This document shows positions 14,990 through 25,351 of a stretch of 64,000 nucleotides of DNA, one piece after another. This stretch comes from Nocardioides sp. URHA0032 (GTDB taxonomy: Bacteria > Actinomycetota > Actinomycetes > Propionibacteriales > Nocardioidaceae): the NCBI RefSeq assembly GCF_000620645.1, contig NZ_JIAV01000021.1, forward strand, positions 124,001 to 188,000. Reading direction: 5' to 3'. The position numbers were made by a program, and so were the translations under genes. The notes under the pieces are model-generated. The model did not search any database and was not told the origin of the DNA. It was given only the letters and a program-made list of their open reading frames with translations. Positions within the stretch are counted from its first letter, which is position 1. Each line of letters opens with the position of its first letter.

Positions 14990-17230
14990 GTGCGCACCGA
15001 CCTGCGGATGCTGCTGCTCGGCGGCGCCGCGTGGGCAGGTGCGTTGGCCGCCCGGTGGATGGGCTGGTGGGCGGTCGTCGCCGTCCTCGGCCTGGTCCTC
15101 GCGCACCGGTGGCGCACGGCCGGCGCGGTGGCGCTGGTGTTCGCCGCGGTCGCCGGCGTCGCGGTCATCCGCACCGACCGCATCGGTGGCAGCCCGGTGG
15201 CCCGGCTCGCCGCGGACGGCGCCGCGGTCCGGCTGACCGGCACGGTGACCAGCGACCCGCACCGGACCGCCGGTCGGTACGGCGACGTGGTGATCACCCG
15301 AGTCGACGTCCGCAGCGTGACCGGTCGCGGCACGACGTTCGCGCTCTCCGTGCCGGTCCTCGTGCTCGGGGACGACGACTGGGCCGAGGTGCCTCTCGGC
15401 AGCACCGTCGAGGCGTCCGGACGGCTGTCGCCCTCGGACGGTGACGACCTGGCCGGCGTGCTGGGCGCGCGCGGGCCGCCGGTGGTGACCGGCGACCCGG
15501 ACGCGTGGTGGGACGCCGCCGCGGCGGTCCGGGCCTCCATCCGCGACGCCGTCGCGCACCGGCCGGACGCGCAGCGGGCGCTGGTGCCTGCCCTGGTGGA
15601 CGGCGACGACACCGGAGTCAGCACCGACCTCGCCGACGACTTCCGGACCACCGGGCTGACCCACCTGTTGGCGGTCTCGGGCACGAACCTCACGCTCGTG
15701 GTCGGCTTCCTGCTGCTGATCGCCCGCTGGTGCGGGGTCCGCGGCCGGTGGCTGTACGCCGTCGGCGCGGCCGGGATCGTCGGGTTCGTGCTGCTCGCGC
15801 GCACCGAGCCGAGCGTCCTCCGTGCTGCGGTGATGGGCACGGTCGCGCTGTTCGCGATGGGTGCGGAGGGTCGGCGGCGCGGGACCCGCGCGCTGGGCGT
15901 GGCCGTGCTGGCGTTGCTGCTCGTCCAGCCCGGGCTGGCGACGTCGGCCGGGTTCGCGCTCTCGGTGCTCGCCACCGGCGGCATCCTGCTGCTCGCGCCC
16001 GCGTGGCGGGACGCGCTGGCCCGCTGGCTGCCGCGGTGGGCTGCCGAGGCGATCGCGATCCCCGCGGCCGCCCAGCTCGCCTGCACGCCGGTCGTGGCGG
16101 CGTTGTCCGGGCAGGTCAGCCTCGTGGCGGTCGCGGCGAACCTGGCCGCCGCACCGGCGGTCGGCCCCGCCACGGTCCTCGGTCTCGCGGGCGGGCTCGC
16201 CGGGCTGGTGTGCGACCCGGTCGGACGCCTGCTCGGGATCGGCGCCGGCTGGTGCGTCGCCTGGATCGTCGTGGTGGCGACCCGCGGTGCGGCCCTGCCC
16301 ACCGCTGCGGTCGGGTGGGGGACCGGCGCCGTCGCGCTGGCACTCCTCACGGTACTCGTGGTGGCGGTCGTCCTGGTCGCCCCGGTGCTGCTGCGCCGGC
16401 CGTCGACCGGGCTGGGGTGCTGCGGGCTGCTGGTGCTCGCGGTGCTGGTCCGGGTCCCGTCCCCGGGGTGGCCGCCGGACGGCTGGGTGCTGGTCGCGTG
16501 CGACGTCGGCCAGGGTGACGGCCTGGTCGTGAACGCCGGGCCGCACACCGCGGTCGTCGTCGACGCCGGGCCTGATCCCGACGCGATGGACGCCTGCCTG
16601 GACCGGCTCGCGATCGAGTCCGTGCCGCTGCTGGTGCTCACGCACTTCCACGCCGACCACGTCGACGGCATCACCGGCGTCTACGAGGGCCGGCAGGTCG
16701 GGACCGTGGAGACGACCCGGCTGCAGGACCCGCCCGAGGGCGTCGCCGAGGTCGACGCGGTCGCCGACCCGGTGCCCGCGCCGTACGGCACCACCCAGCA
16801 GGTCGGCGCGGTCACGCTCGAGGCGCTGTGGCCGCCGCCGGACTCGCCGGCCATCGGGCCGGGCGACGGCAGCACCGCGAACGAGGCCAGCGTGGTGCTG
16901 CTCGTCGACATCCGGGGCGTCCGGCTGCTGCTGACCGGCGACATCGAGCCGGAGGGCCAGGCCGCGCTGGCGCGCGCCTACCCCGGGCTGGCCGTCGACG
17001 TGCTCAAGGTGCCGCACCACGGCAGCAGGTACCAGGACGAGGACTGGCTGCTCTCGCTCGGCGCCCGCGTCGCGGTGACGTCGGTGGGTGCCGACAACGA
17101 CTACGGCCACCCGGCCCCGGAGACGCTGGAGCCGCTCGCGGCTGCCGGGATCGACGTCTACCGGACCGACCGGGACGGTGACGTCGCGGTGGTGGAGGAC
17201 GGCGAGGGACTGTCGGTGGTCACCCGCTAG
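14990..17230 (+). CDS. comEC: ComEC/Rec2 family DNA translocation protein
   Basis: This polytopic membrane protein of 746 residues forms the DNA-uptake channel. Its layout is a pair of N-terminal helices, a soluble OB-like DUF4131 region, the competence domain (FRTTGLTHLLAVSGTNLTLVVGF, many helices to about residue 500) and a C-terminal metallo-beta-lactamase domain with LTHFHADHVDGI and PHHGSRYQ. The GTG at 14990 overlaps the comEA stop region (TGAGGTG), indicating translational coupling. The length is within the family range. Many Actinobacteria keep comEA/comEC without known natural competence, so the present role is uncertain. Confidence 0.94.
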   Translation: MRTDLRMLLLGGAAWAGALAARWMGWWAVVAVLGLVLAHRWRTAGAVALVFAAVAGVAVIRTDRIGGSPVARLAADGAAVRLTGTVTSDPHRTAGRYGDVVITRVDVRSVTGRGTTFALSVPVLVLGDDDWAEVPLGSTVEASGRLSPSDGDDLAGVLGARGPPVVTGDPDAWWDAAAAVRASIRDAVAHRPDAQRALVPALVDGDDTGVSTDLADDFRTTGLTHLLAVSGTNLTLVVGFLLLIARWCGVRGRWLYAVGAAGIVGFVLLARTEPSVLRAAVMGTVALFAMGAEGRRRGTRALGVAVLALLLVQPGLATSAGFALSVLATGGILLLAPAWRDALARWLPRWAAEAIAIPAAAQLACTPVVAALSGQVSLVAVAANLAAAPAVGPATVLGLAGGLAGLVCDPVGRLLGIGAGWCVAWIVVVATRGAALPTAAVGWGTGAVALALLTVLVVAVVLVAPVLLRRPSTGLGCCGLLVLAVLVRVPSPGWPPDGWVLVACDVGQGDGLVVNAGPHTAVVVDAGPDPDAMDACLDRLAIESVPLLVLTHFHADHVDGITGVYEGRQVGTVETTRLQDPPEGVAEVDAVADPVPAPYGTTQQVGAVTLEALWPPPDSPAIGPGDGSTANEASVVLLVDIRGVRLLLTGDIEPEGQAALARAYPGLAVDVLKVPHHGSRYQDEDWLLSLGARVAVTSVGADNDYGHPAPETLEPLAAAGIDVYRTDRDGDVAVVEDGEGLSVVTR

Positions 17231-17242
17231 GGTTTCGGCACG

Positions 17243-18229
17243 ATGGCAGGCTCACCGCGCGCGGCAGACGTCCTCGGCCGGGTCACGCTCGTGACCGGCA
17301 AGGAGGAGTTCCTCAACGAACGCACCGTCGGCGCCGTCCGGCAGGCGGTGCGCCACCACGACCCGGAGTCCGAGCTCTCCGAGACGGCGGCGTCCGACCT
17401 CACCCTCGCGACCCTCGGCGAGCTCTCGGCGCCCTCGCTGTTCTCCAGCATCCGGTGCGTGGTCGTCCGGGGGCTGGAGAACCTGCCCGAGGAGTCGGTC
17501 GACGGCCTCCTCGGGTACGCCGCCGACCCGGCCGCGGAGGTCGCGCTCGTACTCGTCCACGGGGGCGGGCCGAAGGGCTCGGGCGTGCTGACCAAGCTGC
17601 GCAAGCTGGCGCCGGTCACCGAGGTGAAGTCCGGGGAGCTCCGGGTCTCGGAGTACCCCGGGTTCGTGGCGGCCGAGGTGCGCGGCCACGGCACCACCAT
17701 CGACCGCGAGGCCGCCGACGCGCTGGTCCAGGCGGTCGGGCAGGACCTGCGGGCGCTGGCCGCCGCCGCGGACCAGCTCGCCAGCGACTTCGACGGGCAG
17801 CCGATCACCGAGGAGCGGGTGAAGCAGTACTTCGGCGGCCGTGCCGAGGCCAAGTCGTTCGCGGTGGCCGACGCCGCGCTGTTCGGGCGGCGGACGGTGG
17901 CGCTGGAGGAGCTGCGCTGGGCGCTGGACGGGGGCACCGCCCCGGTCCTGGTGACCGCGGCGTTCGCCTCGGGCGCCCGGGGCCTGGCCCGCTACCTGAC
18001 CGCCCCGCGGGGCATGCGCGAGGCCGACCTGGCCCGCGAGGTCGGCGTGCCCCCCTGGAAGCTGCGCATCGTCCGCGACCAGACCCGTGGCTGGTCCGAG
18101 GGTGGGATCGCGCGGGCGATCCGTGCCATCGCCAAGGCCGATGCCGACATCAAGGGCGCCGCCAGCGACCCGTCGTACACCCTCGAGCGGCTGGTCCTCA
18201 CCGTCACCGACCTGCGCGAGCCCCGGTAG
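17243..18229 (+). CDS. holA: DNA polymerase III subunit delta
   Basis: HolA is the clamp-loader subunit that opens the beta sliding clamp. The 328-residue protein has the family pattern: the N-terminal VTLVTGKEEFLNERTV, LFSSIRCVVVRGLENLPEES in the AAA+-like first domain, and the C-terminal collar helices with VPPWKLRIVRDQTRGWS. The region VRGHGTTIDREAADALVQAVGQDLRAL is also characteristic. Its position between comEC and rpsT is conserved in actinobacteria. A TAGGGT hexamer nine bases upstream of the ATG may be a -10 element. Confidence 0.95.
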   Translation: MAGSPRAADVLGRVTLVTGKEEFLNERTVGAVRQAVRHHDPESELSETAASDLTLATLGELSAPSLFSSIRCVVVRGLENLPEESVDGLLGYAADPAAEVALVLVHGGGPKGSGVLTKLRKLAPVTEVKSGELRVSEYPGFVAAEVRGHGTTIDREAADALVQAVGQDLRALAAAADQLASDFDGQPITEERVKQYFGGRAEAKSFAVADAALFGRRTVALEELRWALDGGTAPVLVTAAFASGARGLARYLTAPRGMREADLAREVGVPPWKLRIVRDQTRGWSEGGIARAIRAIAKADADIKGAASDPSYTLERLVLTVTDLREPR

Positions 18230-18250
18230 CGACCTGGCCCGAAATGCAGA

Positions 18251-18281
18251 TCGACCCGCCAGCACGAGGCTGACGGGTCGA
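18251..18281. terminator. Bidirectional terminator between holA and rpsT
   Basis: Arms 18251-18263 and 18269-18281 pair over 13 positions with one mismatch around an ACGAG loop, between the convergent stop codons of holA and rpsT. It can serve both transcripts. Confidence 0.75.
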
Positions 18282-18293
18282 GGGAGGCGCGAC

Positions 18294-18554
18294 TCAGAGA
18301 GAGGCGGCCTTCTTGGCGATCGCGGACTTGCGGTTCGCGGCCTGGTTCTTGTGGATGACGCCCTTGGAGGCGGCCTTGTCGAGCTTCTGCGCGGCATCGC
18401 GACCGAGCGCGACCGCGGTGTCCTTGTCGCCGGAGTCGGCGGCCTCGCGGAACTTGCGCACGGCGGACTTCAGCGCGGTCTTGACGGCCTTGTTGCGCTC
18501 GTGCCGCTTCTCGTTCTGCTTGTTCCGCTTGATCTGGGACTTGATGTTCGCCAC
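18294..18554 (-). CDS. rpsT: 30S ribosomal protein S20
   Basis: S20 is an 86-residue small-subunit protein that binds 16S rRNA early in assembly. It has the basic, helical composition of the family: [20 protein letters not shown], then [16 protein letters not shown], and the conserved [18 protein letters not shown] near the C-terminus. The start codon appears to be GTG. It runs opposite to holA, as in other actinobacteria. The upstream 124 bp (18555-18678) should hold its promoter; I see no strong hexamer there. Confidence 0.97.
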   Translation of the reverse strand: MANIKSQIKRNKQNEKRHERNKAVKTALKSAVRKFREAADSGDKDTAVALGRDAAQKLDKAASKGVIHKNQAANRKSAIAKKAASL

Positions 18555-18678
18555 TACATGCGCCTTCGTCGTAGGTAGGTGGTGCCGGGAGAGGTCTGGT
18601 GGTGCGTGCGGCGTGCATACAGCCGGACACGCGACGTAAGAGGTTAGCAGCGCGGCGCGCGCCCGCCCAAATTGAGCC

Positions 18679-19644
18679 TCAGGCCCACTGGCGCCGCTCG
18701 CGCAGCCAGTCCCAGCAGACCTCGCCCTGCCACCGCTGCGCGTCGCGCATGTGCGGGGAGGTGGGCGGCACCGGCTGCCGGGCCGAGACCAGGAAGTACG
18801 CCGTGACCAGCGCGATCACGATGTCGACGGCTTCGGCGGGCACCTCCGCCAGCAGCGGGGAGGCGGCGAGCACGGCGTCGACGTCCAGCCCGTCGCCCCG
18901 CGGCCCGATCAGGAGGAGGACGGTGTCCAGCCACGCCGCGCCGACCACCGGCCAGTTCCAGTCGCACAGCAGCACCCGGCCGTCGGCGGCCAGCAGCAGG
19001 TTGTCGTCCCGGATGTCGGTGTGCACGAGCGTCGACCCGGCGGTCACCTCGCCGAACCGCGCGGCGAGCGAGGCGGCCTCGGGGGCGTGTCCGGCGAAGC
19101 CCGGCAGGTCCGGGGGAGCGGCCAGCAGGGCGTCCCAGTACGCCGGCCAGGCGTCGAACTCGGTCGCGAAGTCGTCGGCCACGAGGCCGTCGGGCGGTGG
19201 GGTCAGCGCGGCCGCCAGCTGCTCGGTCATCGCCACGCAGCGGGTCAGGTCCTCCGGCCGCCACGGCCGACCGGGCTGCCGGGACTCGACGTACTCGATG
19301 CCGAGCACCATCCAGTCGTCGGCGTCGTGGGTCCAGAGCAGCCGCGGGGCGGGAGCGCCGTCCGGCAGGGCGCCGAGCTTGCGGGCCTCCTCGCGGTAGG
19401 CCTCGGCGAACATCCGCTGCGCCTTCTGCGACGCGGCCTTCACGAAGTGCCGGGACCCGTCCTCGCAGGTCAGCACGGACGCGAAGCCGGGCGTGAAGCC
19501 GGCGCCCTGCGACCGTGCGGACACCACGGCCGACCCGCACCGCTCCTCGACCAGCGCGCGCACGTGCGGCGGCAGGTGCGTCCACTCGAGGCGACGCGCG
19601 GTCCGGCCGTGCGGGATCGTGGTCGGCACGCGCGGCGAAGTCAC
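18679..19644 (-). CDS. APH-fold phosphotransferase
   Basis: This 321-residue protein kinase-like fold enzyme belongs to the aminoglycoside phosphotransferase superfamily. The catalytic loop [11 protein letters not shown] carries the HxDxxxxN residues, and [16 protein letters not shown] contains the metal-binding Asp. [14 protein letters not shown] is the nucleotide loop. Of the three clustered in-frame GTG codons, 19644 is selected because AAGGA lies seven bases upstream; the GTG at 19650 is too close to it. The family phosphorylates antibiotics, choline, sugars or other small molecules, and nothing here fixes the substrate. Confidence 0.8.
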   Translation of the reverse strand: MTSPRVPTTIPHGRTARRLEWTHLPPHVRALVEERCGSAVVSARSQGAGFTPGFASVLTCEDGSRHFVKAASQKAQRMFAEAYREEARKLGALPDGAPAPRLLWTHDADDWMVLGIEYVESRQPGRPWRPEDLTRCVAMTEQLAAALTPPPDGLVADDFATEFDAWPAYWDALLAAPPDLPGFAGHAPEAASLAARFGEVTAGSTLVHTDIRDDNLLLAADGRVLLCDWNWPVVGAAWLDTVLLLIGPRGDGLDVDAVLAASPLLAEVPAEAVDIVIALVTAYFLVSARQPVPPTSPHMRDAQRWQGEVCWDWLRERRQWA

Positions 19645-19714
19645 CGGCACATCCTTGCGGACGCCCTCGAGTGGTGACGGCAGGGGACGTGCTGCGGTTC
19701 TACGTCCTCGGGAG

Positions 19715-19987
19715 ATGGAGCGGGTGGGGCTCCCGGCGTACGGCACCGACCTGGCCAACCCCGACCTCGCGAAGGTCGCCGAGGCCGTCGGGATGACGGG
19801 GATCCGGGTCACCGACCCGCACGCCGTCGAGCGTGCCGTCCTGGAGGCGTTCGCCCACGACGGACCGGTGCTGCTCGACGTGCTGACCAACCCCGACGAG
19901 ATCGCGGTGCCGCCGAAGCCCACTCCCGAGCAGGGCCGGGGCATCACGATCGCCAAGACGAAGGAGTTCGTCGAGAGCCGCGAGTGA
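19715..19987 (+). pseudogene. C-terminal remnant of a pyruvate oxidase/dehydrogenase-like TPP enzyme
   Basis: The 90 codons match only the extreme C-terminus of PoxB-like enzymes, from ERVGLPAYGTDLANPDLAKV through DGPVLLDVLTNPDEIAVPPK to ITIAKTKEFVESRE. The intact family is close to 570-600 residues. The PYR domain, the central domain and the catalytic TPP motif GDGxx..NN are all missing. The upstream sequence (19645-19714) belongs to the 5' region of the divergent phosphotransferase and does not continue the enzyme in any frame I could follow. An ATG at 19715 allows translation of the fragment, but it cannot be an active enzyme. It is probably a deletion relic. Confidence 0.75.
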
Positions 19988-20023
19988 GGGTTTCGCGGCC
20001 CGCGATGGAACAATGGGCGGACC

Positions 20024-21885
<1,862 letters not shown>

Positions 21886-21886
<1 letters not shown>

Positions 21887-22692
21887 TGCGCGAGCTGCTG
21901 CGCCAGGTCGCCGAGGAGTGGCAGCTCACGCCGGACGGCGAGCCCCGGTCCGGCAGCTGCGCCCTCGTGCTCCCGGTCCGCACCTCGTCCGGCCGCCCCG
22001 CGGTGCTCAAGGTCAGCACCCCGCACTGGGAGGCCGAGCTCGAGCACCTCGCGCTCCAGCACTGGCACGGCGACGGGGCGGTGCAGCTGCTCCGGGCCGA
22101 CCCGCGCCGGTTCGCGCTGCTGCTCGAGCGGCTGCACCCCGAGGACCTCACCGACGTCTGGGACCTCGAGGCGTGCGAGATCGTGGCCGGCTTCTACGAG
22201 CGGCTGCACGTCCCGGCGGGTCCCCAGTTCGTGACGCTCTCCTCGTGCGTACGCCGGTGGGTCGACGAGCTCGGTGGGCTGCCGCGCGACGCCGCCGTAC
22301 CCCGCCGGCTGGTCGAGCAGGCGGTCTCGCTGGGCCGGGACCTCGCCGCCGACGAGGGCACCGACGGACGGTTGGTCCACACCGACCTGCACTACGAGAA
22401 CGTGCTCGCCGCCGACCGCGAGCCGTGGCTGGTGATCGACCCCAAGCCGCTCAGCGGTGACCCGCACTACGAGGTCGCGCCGCTGCTCTGGAACCGCTGG
22501 GACGAGCTCGAGGGCGACGTACGGCGTGGGGTGCGGGCACGGTTCCACGCGACCGTCGACGCCGCCGGCCTCGACGAGGACCGGGCGCGCGACTGGGTGG
22601 TGTTCCGGATGGTGGTCAACGCGACGGAGGATCCGGACGACGCCGACTGGGTCACCCGGTGCGTCACGGTCGCGAAATCCGTCCAGGACTGA
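21886..22692 (+). CDS. Aminoglycoside/hydroxyurea-type kinase (APH(6)-like)
   Basis: This 268-residue protein resembles the APH(6)/hydroxyurea phosphotransferase family (streptomycin 6-kinases and relatives). Signatures are GRLVHTDLHYENVLAA (catalytic Asp and Asn), LVIDPKPLSGDPHYEVAPLL (metal-binding Asp and the family-specific PKPxxGDP.YE run) and VLKVSTPHWEAELEHLAL (ATP-contacting Lys and Glu). The GTG overlaps the lepA stop, so it is probably translated with lepA. Chromosomal members often do not confer resistance, and the substrate cannot be assigned. Confidence 0.85.
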
Positions 22693-22737
22693 CCACTGAC
22701 CGGACCACTTCCGGGGTCGCTACCCGCCGGTAAGTGA

Positions 22738-22753
22738 AGTGATCTAGGTTACT
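22738..22753 (+). promoter_or_regulatory. 16-bp imperfect palindrome over the promoter of the fatty acyl-CoA ligase
   Basis: AGTGATCTAGGTTACT reads as AGTRA-YCTAGR-TYACT on both strands with two wobble-type differences. It overlaps a TAGGTT -10 hexamer (22745-22750), which is followed by seven bases and the ATG at 22758. It is a plausible repressor site of TetR/FadR type; the regulator is unknown. Confidence 0.45.
22745..22750 (+). promoter_or_regulatory. -10 hexamer TAGGTT for the fatty acyl-CoA ligase
   Basis: TAGGTT, seven bases, then ATG at 22758. A leaderless transcript is predicted, with the palindrome above covering the hexamer. Confidence 0.45.
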
Positions 22754-22757
22754 CGCC

Positions 22758-24590
22758 ATGACCGCCCAGGCCAGTACGTCCGTCGACCCCGGATTCGTCG
22801 ACCACCTGACGCAGAACTTCGCGATGCAGTTCCTCGACCGCGTCGCCGCCTCCGCCGACCACGAGGCGTTCCGCTACCCCCGAGGGGAGGGCTGGGAGTC
22901 GGTGACCTGGCGGCAGGCCGGTGACCTGGTCGAGAAGCTCGCGGCCGGGTTGCTCGCCCTCGGGATCCAGCCCGAGCAGCGCGTCGGCATCGCGTCCTCG
23001 ACCCGCTACGAGTGGATCCTCGCCGACCTGGCGGTGATGTGCGCCGCCGGCGCCACGACCACGGTGTACCCCTCGACCAACAGCGAGGACACGGCGTACA
23101 TCCTGGGCGACTCCCAGTGCCGCGTCGTGTTCGCGGAGGACGACGAGCAGATCGCGAAGGTCAACGGGCACAGGAACGAGCTGCCGCACCTGGTGAAGGT
23201 CGTGACGTTCGACGGGGCGACCGACGGCGAGTGGGTCATCGGCCTCGACGACCTCGCCGAGCTCGGCACGGCGTACCTCGCGGCGCACCCGGGTGTCGTG
23301 GAGGAGACCGCCCGCGCGATCCCCGCCGACCAGCTCGCGACGCTGATCTACACCTCCGGCACCACCGGCCGCCCCAAGGGCGTGCGGCTGCTGCACAAGG
23401 CGTGGGTCTACGAGGGCACCGCGATCCAGGTCCAGGACATCCTCCACGAGGACGACCTGCAGTTCCTGTGGCTGCCGATGGCGCACTCGTTCGGCAAGGT
23501 GCTGCTCTCGGCGCAGCTCGCGTGCGGCTTCGCCACCGCCATCGACGGCCGGGTCGACCGGATCGTCGACAACCTCGGCATCGTGAAGCCGACGTTCATG
23601 GGCGCCGCCCCCCGGATCTTCGAGAAGGCGCACGCCCGGATCGTCACCATGCAGGCCACCGAGGGCGGGCTGAAGGAGAAGATCTTCAAGAAGGCGTTCG
23701 CGGTCGGCCTCGAGGTGGACCGGCTGAAGCGCGACGGCACGTCGGTGCCGTTCCTGCTGAGCCTCCAGCACGGGGTGTTCGACAAGCTGGTGTTCAGCAA
23801 GGTGCGCGAGCGCTTCGGCGGCCGGGTGCGGTTCTTCATCTCCGGCTCCGCCGCGCTGAACGCCGACATCGCCGCGTGGTTCCACGCCGCCGGGATCCTC
23901 ATCCTCGAGGGCTACGGGATGACCGAGAACGCCGCGGGCGCCACGGTCAACCACCCCGACGACTACAAGATCGGCACCGTCGGCCCGGCGCTCCCGGGGA
24001 GCGAGGTGAAGATCGGTGAGAACGACGAGGTCATGCTGCGCGGACCGCACGTGATGGCCGGCTACCACAACCTCCCCGAGGAGACCGCGAAGACGCTGAC
24101 TCCCGACGGCTGGCTGCACACCGGCGACAAGGGCAGCCTCGACAGCGACGGCTTCCTGACGATCACCGGACGGATCAAGGACCTGTTCAAGACCTCCGGC
24201 GGCAAGTACGTCGCGCCGTCGGCGATCGAGTCGAAGTTCAAGGCGGTCTGCCCGTACGCCAGCCAGTTCCTGGTGTTCGGCAACGAGCGGAACTTCGTGG
24301 TCGCCCTGGTCACCCTCGACCCCGACGCGATGACGGGCTGGGCCGAGGAGAACGGCATGGCCGGCAGGTCCTACACCGAGATCGTGAGCTCCGACCCGGT
24401 CCAGGAGATGGTGGGGGAGTACGTCGAGCAGCTGAACTCCCACCTGAACCGCTGGGAGACCATCAAGAAGTGGAAGGTCCTCGACCACGACCTCACGATC
24501 GAGTCCGGCGAGCTCACGCCGTCGATGAAGGTGAAGCGGAACGTCGTCGAGGAGAACCACCAGCAGCTCATCGACTCCTTCTACGGCTGA
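22758..24590 (+). CDS. Long-chain fatty acid--CoA ligase
   Basis: This 610-residue AMP-forming ligase makes acyl-CoA from long-chain fatty acids. The P-loop motif is LIYTSGTTGRPKGVRL. The gate/L motif region is FISGSAALNADIAAWFHAAGI, the motif LEGYGMTENAAGATVN carries the acyl-adenylate contacts, GWLHTGDKG binds ATP, and ITGRIKDLFKTSGGKYVAP is the FACS signature. It resembles FadD15 of mycobacteria in length and motif spacing. It is transcribed alone, between the APH(6)-like gene and the SOS operon, with a large palindrome just after its stop. Confidence 0.92.
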   Translation: MTAQASTSVDPGFVDHLTQNFAMQFLDRVAASADHEAFRYPRGEGWESVTWRQAGDLVEKLAAGLLALGIQPEQRVGIASSTRYEWILADLAVMCAAGATTTVYPSTNSEDTAYILGDSQCRVVFAEDDEQIAKVNGHRNELPHLVKVVTFDGATDGEWVIGLDDLAELGTAYLAAHPGVVEETARAIPADQLATLIYTSGTTGRPKGVRLLHKAWVYEGTAIQVQDILHEDDLQFLWLPMAHSFGKVLLSAQLACGFATAIDGRVDRIVDNLGIVKPTFMGAAPRIFEKAHARIVTMQATEGGLKEKIFKKAFAVGLEVDRLKRDGTSVPFLLSLQHGVFDKLVFSKVRERFGGRVRFFISGSAALNADIAAWFHAAGILILEGYGMTENAAGATVNHPDDYKIGTVGPALPGSEVKIGENDEVMLRGPHVMAGYHNLPEETAKTLTPDGWLHTGDKGSLDSDGFLTITGRIKDLFKTSGGKYVAPSAIESKFKAVCPYASQFLVFGNERNFVVALVTLDPDAMTGWAEENGMAGRSYTEIVSSDPVQEMVGEYVEQLNSHLNRWETIKKWKVLDHDLTIESGELTPSMKVKRNVVEENHQQLIDSFYG

Positions 24591-24598
24591 TCGTCGAC

Positions 24599-24640
24599 GC
24601 CGAGTCGGCGCAGTCTCAGCTGAGACCGCGCCGACTCGGC
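24599..24640. terminator. 42-bp near-perfect palindrome after the acyl-CoA ligase
   Basis: Arms 24599-24611 and 24628-24640 (13 bp) enclose a second 7-bp inverted repeat, GTCTCAG/CTGAGAC. Only one A/C pair at 24612/24627 is unmatched. It starts nine bases after the ligase stop and has no T-tract. It should act as a strong terminator or cruciform and separates the ligase from the SOS operon. Confidence 0.75.
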
Positions 24641-24655
24641 AGTCCGATTGACTCG

Positions 24656-24673
24656 TTCGAACAGATGTTCGAA
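24656..24673 (+). promoter_or_regulatory. LexA (SOS) box of the mutasome operon
   Basis: TTCGAACAGATGTTCGAA matches the actinobacterial SOS box TCGAAC-N4-GTTCGA exactly, with perfect arms. It lies nine bases before the GTG start at 24682, so LexA binding would block transcription of imuA-imuB-dnaE2 until DNA damage. Confidence 0.93.
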
Positions 24674-24681
24674 GATGGGGT

Positions 24682-25350
24682 GTGGCCAGCACCCTCGACA
24701 CGATCACGCAGCTGCGCAGCCGGATGGCGGGCATGCAGGACGGCATGCCCCGCCTCGCGCTGGAGACCCATCCGGCGCTGAGCGGGCTGGTCCAGCTGCG
24801 CGCGGGTGGCAGCTACGCGGTCGACAGTGCGAGCATCGCGCTGGCGCTGCTCGCCGGGCCGTCGAGGGCGGGGAGCTGGTGCGCGGCCGTCGGGGTTGCC
24901 GACTTCGGCGCGGAGGCGGCGTACTCCCTCGGTGTCGACCTGGACCGCACCGTGCTGGTGCCCGACCCCGGCGACCAGTGGCTCGAGGTGACCGCCGCGC
25001 TGGTCGATGTCGTGACCGTCGTCCTGGTCCGGCCGCAGGGCAGGGTGCCCGAGAGCGTCGCGGAGAAGCTCGGCGCCCGGCTGCGCAAGCGGTCGGCCGC
25101 GCTCGTCGTCCAGGAGAACAGGACGGGTGACTGGCCGCGCGCGGAGGTCCGGCTGACCACGCGCGAGCCGGCCTGGAGCGGCGTCGGCGAGGGGCACGGC
25201 CACCTGCGCGCCCGCCGGATCCTCGTCGAGGCGCACCGCGGGTCCGCGCCGCCGCGGCGGGGTGCGCTGTGGTTCCCGGCCGAGGACCAGACCTACCGGC
25301 GCGCCGACGAGCTGGCCGCCGTCCCCGCCGCCGTGGAGGCGGCGAGCTGA
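24682..25350 (+). CDS. ImuA-type SOS mutasome accessory protein
   Basis: This 222-residue protein is the first gene of a LexA-controlled imuA-imuB-dnaE2 operon. It has a RecA-like core in outline (LVQLRAGGSYAVDSASIALAL in place of a strict Walker A, and hydrophobic strands VVTVVLVRP and AALVVQE). It lacks a canonical GxxGxGK(S/T) loop, as expected for ImuA-prime of actinobacteria, which binds RecA and ImuB rather than acting as a recombinase. The start is a GTG nine bases after the SOS box. The stop and the imuB ATG are separated by one base. Confidence 0.8.
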   Translation: MASTLDTITQLRSRMAGMQDGMPRLALETHPALSGLVQLRAGGSYAVDSASIALALLAGPSRAGSWCAAVGVADFGAEAAYSLGVDLDRTVLVPDPGDQWLEVTAALVDVVTVVLVRPQGRVPESVAEKLGARLRKRSAALVVQENRTGDWPRAEVRLTTREPAWSGVGEGHGHLRARRILVEAHRGSAPPRRGALWFPAEDQTYRRADELAAVPAAVEAAS

Positions 25351-25351
25351 C

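Noticed and set aside
19493..19714. An upstream part of the PoxB-like fragment
   Set aside because: The in-frame sequence is antisense to the phosphotransferase and matches no part of a TPP enzyme.
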